In this document: one piece after another, positions 17,304-25,193 of the stretch
How the letters are laid out: every line of letters starts with the position of its first letter
Position numbering within the stretch: position 1 is the stretch's first letter
Assembly (NCBI GenBank): GCA_028727785.1
Contig: JAQYNQ010000111.1
Location: forward strand, 1-46,835
DNA from: Eubacteriaceae bacterium
GTDB lineage: Bacteria > Bacillota > Clostridia > Peptostreptococcales > Anaerovoracaceae
Reading direction: 5' to 3'
DNA: 46,835 bases
Notes under the pieces: generated by a model
What the model was told of the DNA's origin: nothing
The model's input: only the letters and a program-made list of their open reading frames with translations
Database searches by the model: none
Position numbers and translations under genes: made by a program

Positions 17304-17668
17304 TTAGTTTTCGAATCTAATTCTTTCAATAATCGAATTCTTTCTGACATGCCTGCTTAATAATAGTACCAAAACCACCTGAACAAGTACGAGAACAACA
17401 GTCATCACAATGGTTGCCTCTACTGGATAATGAATGTATCTGATGTTAAACATGGCATTCTTCCTTGCCCACAGGAAAACAGGGTACGCAGCCAGACTTC
17501 CTCCGCCTACTGACACAACAAGTGTACCCAGCGTGTAAAACAGTCCCTCAAGCTGAAGCATTCGCATAAGCTGCCCGTCTGAAAGTCCGATTGCCTGCAG
17601 CATGCCCAGCTCTTTCTTCCTTATATGCACACTGTTAATTATTGTGTTAATTATGAAATTAACTAAAA
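17304..17668 (-). pseudogene. C-terminal fragment of an FtsX-type ABC permease
   Basis: Read on the minus strand, about 115 residues match the C-terminal end of MacB/FtsX permeases: NFIINTIINSVHIRKKELG, MLQAIGLSDGQLMRMLQLEG, further membrane helices and the tail NSIIERIRFEN. The N-terminal part, including the first helix and the large external domain, is absent. To the right the open frame is only the antisense of a YeiH-like gene, so homology stops near 17668. Without a start or promoter it is not expected to make a working protein. Confidence 0.75.
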
Positions 17669-17674
17669 ATTCTA

Positions 17675-18267
17675 TTCCGGTAATTGCACTGTGCGCTGTG
17701 ATTGCTGCACTTGACCACGCAATAGGACTGGGCTCTGAAGGTTTTGCTGTTTTCGCCGGAACAGCGGTTAACGACACCTCTTCAGTTACTGCGGCTGCCT
17801 CAACAGCTGAAGGTTTATATGGCGTTGAAGGTATTCTTTCAACAGCTGTAACGGTTAAACTGACAAGAACACTTGCAATAATTCCAATTACACTTGCACT
17901 TGCCGGTTACAGAATGTATAAAGCAAAAAAACATGGTGGAGCATCAAATACATTTGATTTCAAAAAAATAATTCCCTGGTTCATACTGTTCTTTGTTGGA
18001 GCATCTGTAGTAACAACTATTGTAGGCTTATTAGATGCATCTGTTTTTACTGAATTCTACACAGTGAATTTCGTTGCAACTATGAAGTGGCTTGCAAAGT
18101 TCTTTATTGCAATGGCTATGTGTGCAATCGGCTTGAATACAGACCTTGTTTCTCTTGTAAAAAAAGGTGGCAAACCTATTGTCATGGGACTGACCTGCTG
18201 GATTATGATTACACTGGTTTCACTGGGAATACAGCTTCTAACCGGAATTTACTATACTAATCTGTAA
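17675..18267 (+). pseudogene. C-terminal fragment of a YeiH/UPF0324 putative sulfate exporter
   Basis: From about 17675 the plus strand encodes the second half of a YeiH family membrane protein: FAVFAGTAVNDTSSVTAA, VTVKLTRTLAIIPITLAL, MCAIGLNTDLVSLVKKGGKP and a final helix. Full members have about 340 residues with ten helices; about 190 remain. The N-terminal half is missing and is replaced by the oppositely oriented FtsX fragment. The ATG at 17602 lies inside the FtsX-homologous region and is not a native start. Confidence 0.75.
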
Positions 18268-18300
18268 ATATTTAACTCTGTAAATACTTAACACACACAA

Positions 18301-18331
18301 AAAAAAGGCTGTGATTTTCAGCTCCTTTTTT
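18301..18331. terminator. Bidirectional terminator between YeiH fragment and XRE regulator
   Basis: AAAAAAGG-CTG (18301-18311) pairs with CAG-CT-CCTTTTTT (18319-18331), leaving a two-base bulge. The A-run and T-run on either side allow it to act in both directions between convergent frames. Confidence 0.65.
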
Positions 18332-18333
18332 AA

Positions 18334-18669
18334 CTATTTGCTTTGTGCTAATCCTTCTAAATACGCCATTGCCTGAAGTCTCTGCTTTTTATCCAGAGAT
18401 TCCCAAAGCCTCAGTATCTCTCTCTGATTATCAGTTAAACTTTGGAAATAATCCTCTGACATAAAAAACTGTGGAATAGAAATATCCAAGCCTTTACAAA
18501 TCTTCTGGATTGTAGGAAATGTGGGCATTGTATCAGTTCTTACCATGTTTGTTAACGTAGTATTGGGAATGTTTGATTCTTTTGCAAGTCTGTACAGGCT
18601 ATAATGCTTCTGACTGCATAAATCAAGTATTCTTTGTATGATAATATTCTTGTCCTGATTGTTGTCCAT
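18334..18669 (-). CDS. XRE family helix-turn-helix regulator
   Basis: The 111-residue protein has a Cro/CI-type HTH domain in its first 70 residues (ILDLCSQKHYSLYRLAKESN, IPNTTLTNMV, PTFPTIQKICKGLDISIPQFF) and a short helical tail. No ligand domain is present. I start at ATG 18669 because AGGAG lies nine bases upstream; a start at 18693 has no site. It is divergent from brnQ with about 207 bases between them. Two near-identical 15-bp direct repeats just upstream of its start are candidate operators. Confidence 0.8.
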   Translation of the reverse strand: MDNNQDKNIIIQRILDLCSQKHYSLYRLAKESNIPNTTLTNMVRTDTMPTFPTIQKICKGLDISIPQFFMSEDYFQSLTDNQREILRLWESLDKKQRLQAMAYLEGLAQSK

Positions 18670-18693
18670 AAATTCATTTCTCCTAACAATCAT

Positions 18694-18731
18694 ATATTAA
18701 TCTAAAAAGTACTTTAATATTAGTCTGAAAA
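18694..18731. repeat. Direct repeats upstream of the XRE regulator, candidate operator
   Basis: ATATTAATCTAAAAA (18694-18708) and ATATTAGTCTGAAAA (18717-18731) agree at 13 of 15 positions and lie 23 bp apart, about two helical turns. The pair covers the presumed promoter region of the XRE gene, so autoregulation is plausible. Binding is inferred. Confidence 0.4.
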
Positions 18732-18802
18732 TCCCGATGTGTTTTAGTCCCTTATTTTTATACTATCTCACATTTAATATCTGCTAGAAAATTCAAGTTC
18801 TG

Positions 18803-18831
18803 TTTACGAAATGACAAATAAAGGGTATAAT
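18803..18831 (+). promoter_or_regulatory. Probable brnQ promoter
   Basis: TTTACG (18803-18808) and a consensus TATAAT (18826-18831) are 17 bases apart, 46 bases before the brnQ start. Confidence 0.55.
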
Positions 18832-18876
18832 AACATGGAATGTCTAAAGAGAAAAAAAGATGAAGGAAATAAATAA

Positions 18877-20163
18877 TTGAGCAAAACCAGAAATAAAAAT
18901 AGATTAACAACAGATATAATTACAATCGGTTTCGCACTGTTTGCAATGTTCTTCGGTGCAGGTAACCTTATTTTCCCACCCTATCTGGGCTGGGAACTTG
19001 GTGACCACTGGTTTATCGGATTCATATGCTATCTTGCAGTTGACATCGGCTTCGGTTTCATTGCAATGCTTGTAATATCAGCTTCCGGAAAAGGAAGTGA
19101 AAGTATTACCGAAAAACTTGGTCCCAAACTCTCCCCTTTATTTCTTGGAGTGATATGTATATGCATAGGACCGGCTATTGCAATTCCCCGAGTAGCATCA
19201 ATTACCTATGAAGTCGGAATAGTACCCAATTTTGGAGAAATAAATTCAGTCATCTGCACAGGAGTATTTTTTATCATAGTGTGGGTAATATGTATAAGCA
19301 AAAGCGGCGTAATGGATATTGTAGGAAAGGTTCTCTCCCCGCTGATGGTGACTGCCCTGGTTTACATGATAGTAAAAGGCATCGTATCTCCAATAGGAGA
19401 AATCCAGAGGGAAACAACAGCAATCAAAGCTGTCAGCATGGGAATATCTGCCGGTTATCAGACAATGGACATGATGGCTGCCGTAATATTTGCAATTACT
19501 ATAATATATACAATAAACCAAAAAAATTATACAGAAAAGAAAGAACACTTTACAATGATTCTTTCCGGCGGGTTAATCGCCAGTGCACTTCTTTTTGTTG
19601 TATATGGAGGTCTTGCATATTTAGGTGCAACATATAATCCTCAGGGACGACACTTTACTCAGGTGGGCGTACTTACAAGAATTGTATCAATCCTGCTGGG
19701 AAATTCAGGGCTGATGCTGCTTGGCCTTATCGTAGCACTGGCATGCCTGACAACAGCAATTGGTCTTATTACATCTATTGCCGAGTTTTTTGAGGAAAAA
19801 CTAAAGGTAAGTTACAGAACTCTTGTAACTGTTTTCACTATGATTTCTTTCTTAATTTCAAATCTGGGGACTGATATAATAATAAGTATGGCTTCTCCGG
19901 TACTTAACATTGTCTATCCGGTACTGATAACACTCACTTTCTGTTCTATAGCAGGCGACAGGCTTCCGCAAAGAGCATACAAAGGCGGTGCAGCTGGTGC
20001 TTTCATCTTTTCAATAATTCAACAGATTGAATCTGTTGTCAGATATACCATAATATCTCAGGTGCTTCCATTAAACGATCTTGGATTTGGCTGGATATTA
20101 CCTGCAGTACTTGGAATTGTAATTGGATTACTATTTGAAAAAATGGTGACATTAAAGTTTTAA
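18877..20163 (+). CDS. brnQ: Branched-chain amino acid transporter, LIVCS family
   Basis: The 428-residue protein has about twelve membrane helices and the characteristic BrnQ N-terminus GFALFAMFFGAGNLIFPPYLG, followed by IAIPRVASITYEVG. BrnQ carriers take up leucine, isoleucine and valine with sodium or protons. The length is normal. Translation probably starts at TTG 18877, which has AGGA nine bases before it and gives the usual MSKTRNK-type leader. A clear -10 element lies upstream and an XRE regulator is divergent. A small membrane protein gene follows after 36 bases and may share the transcript. Confidence 0.9.
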   Translation: MSKTRNKNRLTTDIITIGFALFAMFFGAGNLIFPPYLGWELGDHWFIGFICYLAVDIGFGFIAMLVISASGKGSESITEKLGPKLSPLFLGVICICIGPAIAIPRVASITYEVGIVPNFGEINSVICTGVFFIIVWVICISKSGVMDIVGKVLSPLMVTALVYMIVKGIVSPIGEIQRETTAIKAVSMGISAGYQTMDMMAAVIFAITIIYTINQKNYTEKKEHFTMILSGGLIASALLFVVYGGLAYLGATYNPQGRHFTQVGVLTRIVSILLGNSGLMLLGLIVALACLTTAIGLITSIAEFFEEKLKVSYRTLVTVFTMISFLISNLGTDIIISMASPVLNIVYPVLITLTFCSIAGDRLPQRAYKGGAAGAFIFSIIQQIESVVRYTIISQVLPLNDLGFGWILPAVLGIVIGLLFEKMVTLKF

Positions 20164-20199
20164 AAGGTCTGTATTTTCATTTTTTATGGGAGGTTTATT

Positions 20200-20487
20200 A
20201 TGAGTAAAAGAAAAATATCCGTTATATTTACTGTATTATCTGTAATTACAGAAATTATCGCTATTCTTCTGTGGATGATTCCAATATCCGGATTTTTTAT
20301 TTATATAGGGGTGTCTTTTGCGGCCTTGATAATGGTTATAATCGCATGGTTTCTGTCAAAGGGTTCCAAGCCGCTCCGTTACATATACGCTGCCCTATTT
20401 ATTCTTTACCTGGTTGGAATACTTGCTGACTTCATATTTATTGTAAAAATGATGCTGGAATCCGGCATCCTGTTTAACCTGTTTTAG
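20200..20487 (+). CDS. Small membrane protein of unknown function
   Basis: I do not recognise this 95-residue protein. It has three hydrophobic segments (about 8-28, 30-52 and 62-86), a basic N-terminus MSKRK and a basic loop after the second helix. GGGAGG before ATG 20200 supports translation. It follows brnQ on the same strand, so a role in the same uptake unit is possible but unproven. Confidence 0.6.
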   Translation: MSKRKISVIFTVLSVITEIIAILLWMIPISGFFIYIGVSFAALIMVIIAWFLSKGSKPLRYIYAALFILYLVGILADFIFIVKMMLESGILFNLF

Positions 20488-20738
20488 GTAATTCTTTTCC
20501 ACACGCCACAATCCCCTATATTCTAACCTTTGCACACATTCTGCACAGTAAACTGCGAATTGTATACAATTTATTCCACAAATCAGTGTGGAAAACTTTT
20601 ACCATTAAAACCCTGTTATTTCAATGGTTACATCAATTCTACAAGAATTACTGCATGAACTTATCCACAGTTTTCTACATAATTTAACATTTTAAAAAAA
20701 GAGGATTATCAGGTTTATCCATTGACAAGACTAACAAA
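20488..20738. other. Gene-free region with DnaA-box-like sites
   Basis: No gene is visible. The stretch contains a consensus DnaA box TTATCCACA (20661-20669), directly followed by the variant TTTTCTACA (20671-20679), and two copies of TTTTCCACA in opposite orientation (20495-20503 and the complement at 20587-20595). The second of these forms a 7-bp inverted repeat with TTCCACA at 20574-20580. An A/T-rich run (20680-20700) follows. No replication gene is nearby, so a chromosomal origin is not supported; a DnaA-binding cluster is possible. Confidence 0.4.
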
Positions 20739-20789
20739 AAAGACCCCGGAGGAGAGCCTTTTTTCTAACTGCCATCCTACGGAGTCTTT
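20739..20789. terminator. Terminator of the M18 aminopeptidase gene
   Basis: AAAGACCCCGGAGGA (20739-20753) pairs with TCCTACGGAGTCTTT (20775-20789) with two mismatches. A-runs and T-runs on both sides allow action in either direction; it lies 14 bases after the stop of the minus-strand peptidase gene. Confidence 0.7.
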
Positions 20790-20803
20790 TCTATTTTTTA
20801 TTA

Positions 20804-22135
20804 CTATTTCATTTCAGTCAGGAATGCTTTGTATCCCTTAACTGCTTCACAGATATCTGCCTTGCTGGAAACTTCCATAGGTGCATGCATGCATAGGATT
20901 GCAAGTCCACTGTCAATTACCTCCATTCCATATTGGGCAGTAATGTAAGCAATTGTTCCGCCTCCACCTGCATCTACACGTCCAAGTTCAGCAAACTGGA
21001 ATTTAACATTGTTTGCATCCATTATGTTTCTCAGCTTGGCAATATACTCAGCATTGGCGTCATTGGATCCTGATTTTCCTCCAGAACCTGTAAACTTACT
21101 GAACACCAGCCCCTTTGATAAAAAAGCAGTGTTCTTTTTCTCAAATACTTCAGGGAAAAGTGGATCATATGCTGCATTTACGTCAGATGAAAGCATCTTT
21201 GAATTACTTAATGATCTACGCACTGAGATGTCACTTGTGTGACCGGTCAGCTGTAAAACTTCCGCAACCATATTTTCAAAAAATCTTGAGTGCATTCCAC
21301 TTGCACCGTTGCTCCCTATTTCTTCCTTGTCAACCAGTATGCAGCAGGCTGTACGGTCAGGTGTTTCAATGTCCAGCATTGCAAACAGTGATGTAAACGC
21401 ACAGATTCTGTCATCCTGACCATAAGCCATGACCATGCTTCTGTCAAGGCCCATATCGCGAGCTTTATCTGCAGGCACAACTTCAAGTTCTGCTGACAGG
21501 AAATCTTCCTCTTCAACATTGTACATATCTTTTAAAATGTTAAGGATATTACTCTTAACAGCATCTTTTTCCTCACCCTCCATTGGTGAATTTCCTATCA
21601 GAAGATCAAGCTTTTCTCCTTCGATAACTTTTCGTGCATTCTTTTCCAGCTGTTCTCTTGACAGGTGAATCAAAAGGTCGGAGATACAGAAAACTGGATC
21701 GTCTTCCTTTTCCCCGATTACAACATCTACTTTAGTTCCATCCTTTTTCACTATTACCCCGTGAAGTGCCAGAGGAATTGTAACCCACTGATATTTCTTG
21801 ATTCCTCCGTAATAATGTGTATCAAGATATGCCATTCCGTTATCTTCATATAAAGGGTTCTGCTTAATATCCAGTCTCGGTGAGTCAACATGCGCTCCAA
21901 GAATATTCATACCCTTTTCTATATCATTTTTTCCTATATGAAACATAACCATTGTCTTTTCATTGTATGTTGCATATACCTTATCTCCGGCCTTAAGCTC
22001 AGAGTTTTCTTCTATGCACTCATTGAGTGATTTATATCCGGCTTCCTCTGCCATTTTAGTAGCGAGACGAATGCATTCCCTTTCTGTTTTTCCTGCATCC
22101 AGGCATGCTTTATAACGTTTAATAATATTCTCCAT
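20804..22135 (-). CDS. M18 family aminopeptidase
   Basis: The 443-residue protein is a normal-length M18 (aspartyl aminopeptidase family) zinc enzyme. Visible family motifs are GAHVDSPRLDIKQNPLYED (metal site), HYYGGIKKYQW, VDKEEIGSNGASGMHSRF (catalytic Glu pair region) and GRVDAGGGGTIAYITAQYGM with the terminal MHAPMEVSSKADI. These cytosolic dodecamers remove N-terminal residues from peptides. The gene has a consensus promoter (TTGACA-N17-TATAAT, 22171-22199 on the minus strand), GGAGG before its start and its own terminator, so it is monocistronic and probably constitutive. Confidence 0.9.
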   Translation of the reverse strand: MENIIKRYKACLDAGKTERECIRLATKMAEEAGYKSLNECIEENSELKAGDKVYATYNEKTMVMFHIGKNDIEKGMNILGAHVDSPRLDIKQNPLYEDNGMAYLDTHYYGGIKKYQWVTIPLALHGVIVKKDGTKVDVVIGEKEDDPVFCISDLLIHLSREQLEKNARKVIEGEKLDLLIGNSPMEGEEKDAVKSNILNILKDMYNVEEEDFLSAELEVVPADKARDMGLDRSMVMAYGQDDRICAFTSLFAMLDIETPDRTACCILVDKEEIGSNGASGMHSRFFENMVAEVLQLTGHTSDISVRRSLSNSKMLSSDVNAAYDPLFPEVFEKKNTAFLSKGLVFSKFTGSGGKSGSNDANAEYIAKLRNIMDANNVKFQFAELGRVDAGGGGTIAYITAQYGMEVIDSGLAILCMHAPMEVSSKADICEAVKGYKAFLTEMK

Positions 22136-22170
22136 ATGTCTTCCTCCAAATAATTAATAACTTATGTTTT

Positions 22171-22199
22171 ATTATAGTTAGTTAAAATAAATATGTCAA
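22171..22199 (-). promoter_or_regulatory. Consensus promoter of the M18 aminopeptidase gene
   Basis: On the minus strand TTGACA (22194-22199) and TATAAT (22171-22176) are 17 bases apart, a full sigma-A consensus. On the other strand a TATAAT at 22227-22232 probably serves the divergent flavodoxin-ferredoxin gene. Confidence 0.75.
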
Positions 22200-22257
22200 T
22201 TAGTGTACATTGTTCCCATAGAATGATATAATTATAAACAAAAAAGGATGATAGAAA

Positions 22258-23013
22258 ATGAAGATAACAAATATAGTATTCAGTCCAACAGGCGGCACAA
22301 AGAAAGCAGTCGATGCCCTTCTGCAGGGTACAGGAATTAATACTTCTGCATACGTTAATTTATTTAGCAAACACTTTGGAAAGACACCGGTTTCTGTTGA
22401 TTCTGAGGACCTTGTTTTCATTGGCATGCCATCATATGGCGGCAGAGCACCGGAAACAGCTATGAGAAGACTGTCTCTCATTAATGGTAATGGTGCGAAG
22501 TGTGTTTTGGTTGTTGTATACGGTAACAGAGAATATGAGGATACACTGGTTGAAATGTATGATGGAGCAAAAAAAAGTGGCTTCGTCCCTATTGCGGCAG
22601 TAACTGCTGTTGCTGAACATTCAATTGACAGAAGCATGGCAAAAGGACGCCCGGATCAGATGGATGAAAAAACTCTGATTCAATTCGGAGAAAAAATTCT
22701 TCATGTATATGAAAATGACAGTACTCTTAAATTTGTTCCCGGAAACAGACCATATAAAGACGGACCGGCAGGTTCTAACTGTCCGATCCCAAACGAAAAA
22801 TGCGTAAAATGCGGAAAATGCAGGGAATTCTGTCCTGTTAACGCAATTGGAGAATATTTAAAAGGTGATCAGAAAAAATGTATATCCTGTATGGGTTGTA
22901 TTGCCGTTTGCAGGCTTGGAGCCAGGTCGCTGGACCATGAGTACATTGAACGAATTCACGGATATCTTAAGTCAGTTTGCTCTAATAGAAAAGAGCCTGA
23001 ACTCTATATCTAA
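22258..23013 (+). CDS. EFR1-type flavodoxin-ferredoxin fusion protein
   Basis: The 251-residue protein combines an N-terminal flavodoxin-like domain (IVFSPTGGTKKAVDALL with the FMN phosphate loop; MPSYGGRAPE) and two [4Fe-4S] cluster motifs, CVKCGKCREFCP (182-193) and CISCMGCIAVCR (208-219). The second motif ends in Arg rather than Pro. Such EFR1 proteins are predicted electron carriers in strict anaerobes; their partners are unknown. The start has AAAGGATGA upstream. GNAT and MFS genes follow with short gaps, so it may head an operon. Confidence 0.85.
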   Translation: MKITNIVFSPTGGTKKAVDALLQGTGINTSAYVNLFSKHFGKTPVSVDSEDLVFIGMPSYGGRAPETAMRRLSLINGNGAKCVLVVVYGNREYEDTLVEMYDGAKKSGFVPIAAVTAVAEHSIDRSMAKGRPDQMDEKTLIQFGEKILHVYENDSTLKFVPGNRPYKDGPAGSNCPIPNEKCVKCGKCREFCPVNAIGEYLKGDQKKCISCMGCIAVCRLGARSLDHEYIERIHGYLKSVCSNRKEPELYI

Positions 23014-23039
23014 AATTACTAAAGAACGAGGGGGAAATT

Positions 23040-23531
23040 ATGTTAATCAGAACAGCAACAATAGACGATTTAGCAGCTGTTACTGCCGTTGAAGCAGAAT
23101 GCTTCCCACCGGCTGAAGCTGCCACAGAAGATGACTTTAGAGGAAGACTTGAACATTATGCAAATCATTTCTGGCTAATGTTTGATAATGAGAATGATAA
23201 TAAACTGGTTGCCTTCGTTGATGGTTTTGTTACAGATACACCGGATCTAAGCGATGAAATGTACGAAAAGGCAGAGTTGCATAACGAAGACGGAAAATGG
23301 CAGATGATATTTGGTGTGAACACAATTCCGGAATACCGCAGGCGTGGACTGGCAGCCCAGTTAATCCAGTGTGCAATTGAGGATGCAAAAGATCAGGGAC
23401 GCCTTGGGCTGGTTTTGACCTGTAAAGATAAACTTGTTCACTATTACGGTAAATTCGGTTTTGTTAATGAGGGATTTACAGGCTCTACTCATGGTGGAGT
23501 AAAATGGAATCAGATGAGGCTTACATTCTAA
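23040..23531 (+). CDS. GNAT family N-acetyltransferase
   Basis: The 163-residue protein has the GNAT fold: IRTATIDDLAAVTAVEAECFPPAEA at the start (two parts), the acetyl-CoA loop YRRRGLAAQLIQ near residue 100 and the late strand HYYGKFGFVNEG. The acceptor cannot be read from the sequence; relatives acetylate amines or protein termini. A strong GAGGGGGAA site precedes ATG 23040. It lies 26 bases after the flavodoxin-ferredoxin gene and 10 before an MFS gene. Confidence 0.8.
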   Translation: MLIRTATIDDLAAVTAVEAECFPPAEAATEDDFRGRLEHYANHFWLMFDNENDNKLVAFVDGFVTDTPDLSDEMYEKAELHNEDGKWQMIFGVNTIPEYRRRGLAAQLIQCAIEDAKDQGRLGLVLTCKDKLVHYYGKFGFVNEGFTGSTHGGVKWNQMRLTF

Positions 23532-23541
23532 TGTTACTGAT

Positions 23542-24747
23542 ATGGGAAGACTACAGTCAATAAAATGCAGCGGTGCAATGGCCTTTATTCTGCTTATGGG
23601 TATTGTCAGTCTGTTTTCTGATATGACTCATGAAGGTGCACGAAGTATCCTGGGGGAATACCTTAACTTAACAGGTGCATCTGCCGCCACAATAGGTTTT
23701 GTCTCCGGAGTCGGCGAACTATGCGGTTATTCTCTCCGTCTCCTTTCAGGATTCATTGCGGACAAAACTAAAAAATACTGGACTCTTGTCATTGTCGGTT
23801 ATGCCATGCAGGTTCTTGCAATCCCCGCTCTGGCTCTTGTCCCTGAAAACGGATGGATAATAGCCTGTGGTATGGTAATTATGGAACGAATAGGTAAAGC
23901 CATTAAGAAACCTGCCAAAAACACCTTAGTCAGTTTTGCTGCAAGTGAAGTAGGCACAGGAAAAGGCTTTGCATACCAGGAATTTCTCGATCAGCTGGGG
24001 GCATTTCTCGGACCGGTGATACTGTTCGTAATAGCGGCAGTCAAGGGGACAGGACATCTGTTCTCCACCTATCGCCTATGTTTCGCATTCCTTGGTATTC
24101 CTGCTCTTATAACTATCAGTCTGGTGGTATTTTCCAAAGTGAAGTATCCGAACCCGGAGGTATTTGAGAAGGTTCAAGAGGAGGAAACCCGGTTTAAATT
24201 CAAAAAGTCATTTGTATTCTATATGATAGCAATTTGTCTTTTTGCTTTTGGATTTGCCGATTTCACACTGATTACCCTCCATGCGGCTAAAGTGCAGGCA
24301 TTCCCACTTTCCGGCCTTAGCCTCCTTTACGCAGCTGCAATGGCCGTAGATGCTTTCGCTGCACTGTTCTTTGGGTGGCTTTTTGATAAGATTGGAATAA
24401 AGGCATTGATTCTTTCTACATTGTGCAGTACATTTTTCTCAGGATTTGTGTTCATTACTGATAATCCTGTCTTTATCGGATTTGGGATTGTTCTCTGGGG
24501 AATAGGCATTGGTGCCCAGGAAAGCATTATGAAAGCAGCCGTGAGCAGCATTATACCAAAAAATATGAGAAGTACAGGTTTTGGAATATTTGAAACAGGA
24601 TTTGGCATAGCATGGTTTTTGGGAAGCTGGATTCTAGGCGCTCTTTATGATATAAACCCATTATGGCTGGTATTTGTTTCAGTAATGGCCCAGCTGGGTT
24701 CAGTAGCATTCTACATGATCTGCATAATTCAGGAAAAAAATTCTTGA
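23542..24747 (+). CDS. Major facilitator superfamily transporter
   Basis: The 401-residue protein has twelve predicted helices, the MFS loop-2 type motif SGFIADKTKKYW after helix 2 and its counterpart GWLFDKIGIK after helix 8. The opening (GIVSLFSDMTHEGARSILGEY) is shared by a little-studied MFS group in Bacillota. Substrate is unknown. No clear ribosome site precedes ATG 23542, so translation may be coupled to the GNAT gene 10 bases upstream. The lrgA promoter begins inside its last codons. Confidence 0.75.
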   Translation: MGRLQSIKCSGAMAFILLMGIVSLFSDMTHEGARSILGEYLNLTGASAATIGFVSGVGELCGYSLRLLSGFIADKTKKYWTLVIVGYAMQVLAIPALALVPENGWIIACGMVIMERIGKAIKKPAKNTLVSFAASEVGTGKGFAYQEFLDQLGAFLGPVILFVIAAVKGTGHLFSTYRLCFAFLGIPALITISLVVFSKVKYPNPEVFEKVQEEETRFKFKKSFVFYMIAICLFAFGFADFTLITLHAAKVQAFPLSGLSLLYAAAMAVDAFAALFFGWLFDKIGIKALILSTLCSTFFSGFVFITDNPVFIGFGIVLWGIGIGAQESIMKAAVSSIIPKNMRSTGFGIFETGFGIAWFLGSWILGALYDINPLWLVFVSVMAQLGSVAFYMICIIQEKNS

Positions 24748-24771
24748 CAATTTTATCATGATGATTATAAT
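24744..24771 (+). promoter_or_regulatory. lrgA promoter
   Basis: TTGACA (24744-24749) and TATAAT (24766-24771) are both full consensus with a 16-base spacer. The -35 element overlaps the MFS stop codon. The operator palindrome begins at the end of the -10 element. Confidence 0.75.
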
Positions 24772-24806
24772 AATTGGTAGTGCCAATATTGGTGCTACCA
24801 ATTATT
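24769..24806. promoter_or_regulatory. 38-bp palindrome, probable FadR/GntR operator
   Basis: Perfect 12-bp arms (24769-24780 and 24795-24806) flank a 14-bp centre that contains the inner palindrome CCAATATTGG. The right half contains TGGTGCTACCA, an exact fit to the TGGT-N3-ACCA site of FadR-type GntR proteins; the left half has the near-fit TGGTAGTGCCA. It covers the transcription start of lrgA. The regulator gene at 25889 in the same cluster is the obvious candidate ligand. The hairpin plus the T-rich sequence after it could also stop MFS transcripts. Confidence 0.65.
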
Positions 24807-24830
24807 TTTATTTATCAGCAGGAGAAATGG

Positions 24831-25193
24831 ATGGTTTATTTAAAACAGTTGTTATGTATTTTTGTAGTTTCTTTTTCAGGTGAGTTTTTAAAATATATTC
24901 TTCCCTTCCCCATACCGGCCAGTATTTACGGTATGCTGATAATGTTTACATGTCTTATGACAGGTATAATCAAGCTTAATCAGGTTAAGGATACAGGCAA
25001 GTTTCTGATAGAAATAATGCCTGTAATGTTTATTCCTGCAGGTGTCGGACTGATGACCAGCTGGGGTGTCATGAAAGAACTTCTTGTTCCCATTTCACTT
25101 ATTGTGGTTATAGCCTACTTGACAGTAATGTTTGCTACGGGTAGAATTTCGCAGTTTATTATCATACAGTCAGGGAGGAATGAGCATGAATAG
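24831..25193 (+). CDS. lrgA: CidA/LrgA family holin-like protein
   Basis: The 120-residue protein has four hydrophobic segments and typical LrgA phrases (LPFPIPASIYGMLIMFTCL, LIEIMPVMFIPAGVGLM). LrgA forms holin-like membrane complexes that affect murein hydrolase activity and, in several Bacillota, pyruvate or small-acid transport together with LrgB. Start ATG 24831 has GGAG six bases upstream; the frame is open further up through the operator, which cannot be coding. It overlaps lrgB by eight bases. Confidence 0.85.
   Translation: MVYLKQLLCIFVVSFSGEFLKYILPFPIPASIYGMLIMFTCLMTGIIKLNQVKDTGKFLIEIMPVMFIPAGVGLMTSWGVMKELLVPISLIVVIAYLTVMFATGRISQFIIIQSGRNEHE

Noticed and set aside
20495..20700. Chromosomal replication origin
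   Set aside because: No dnaA, dnaN or similar gene is near and only one box is a full consensus.
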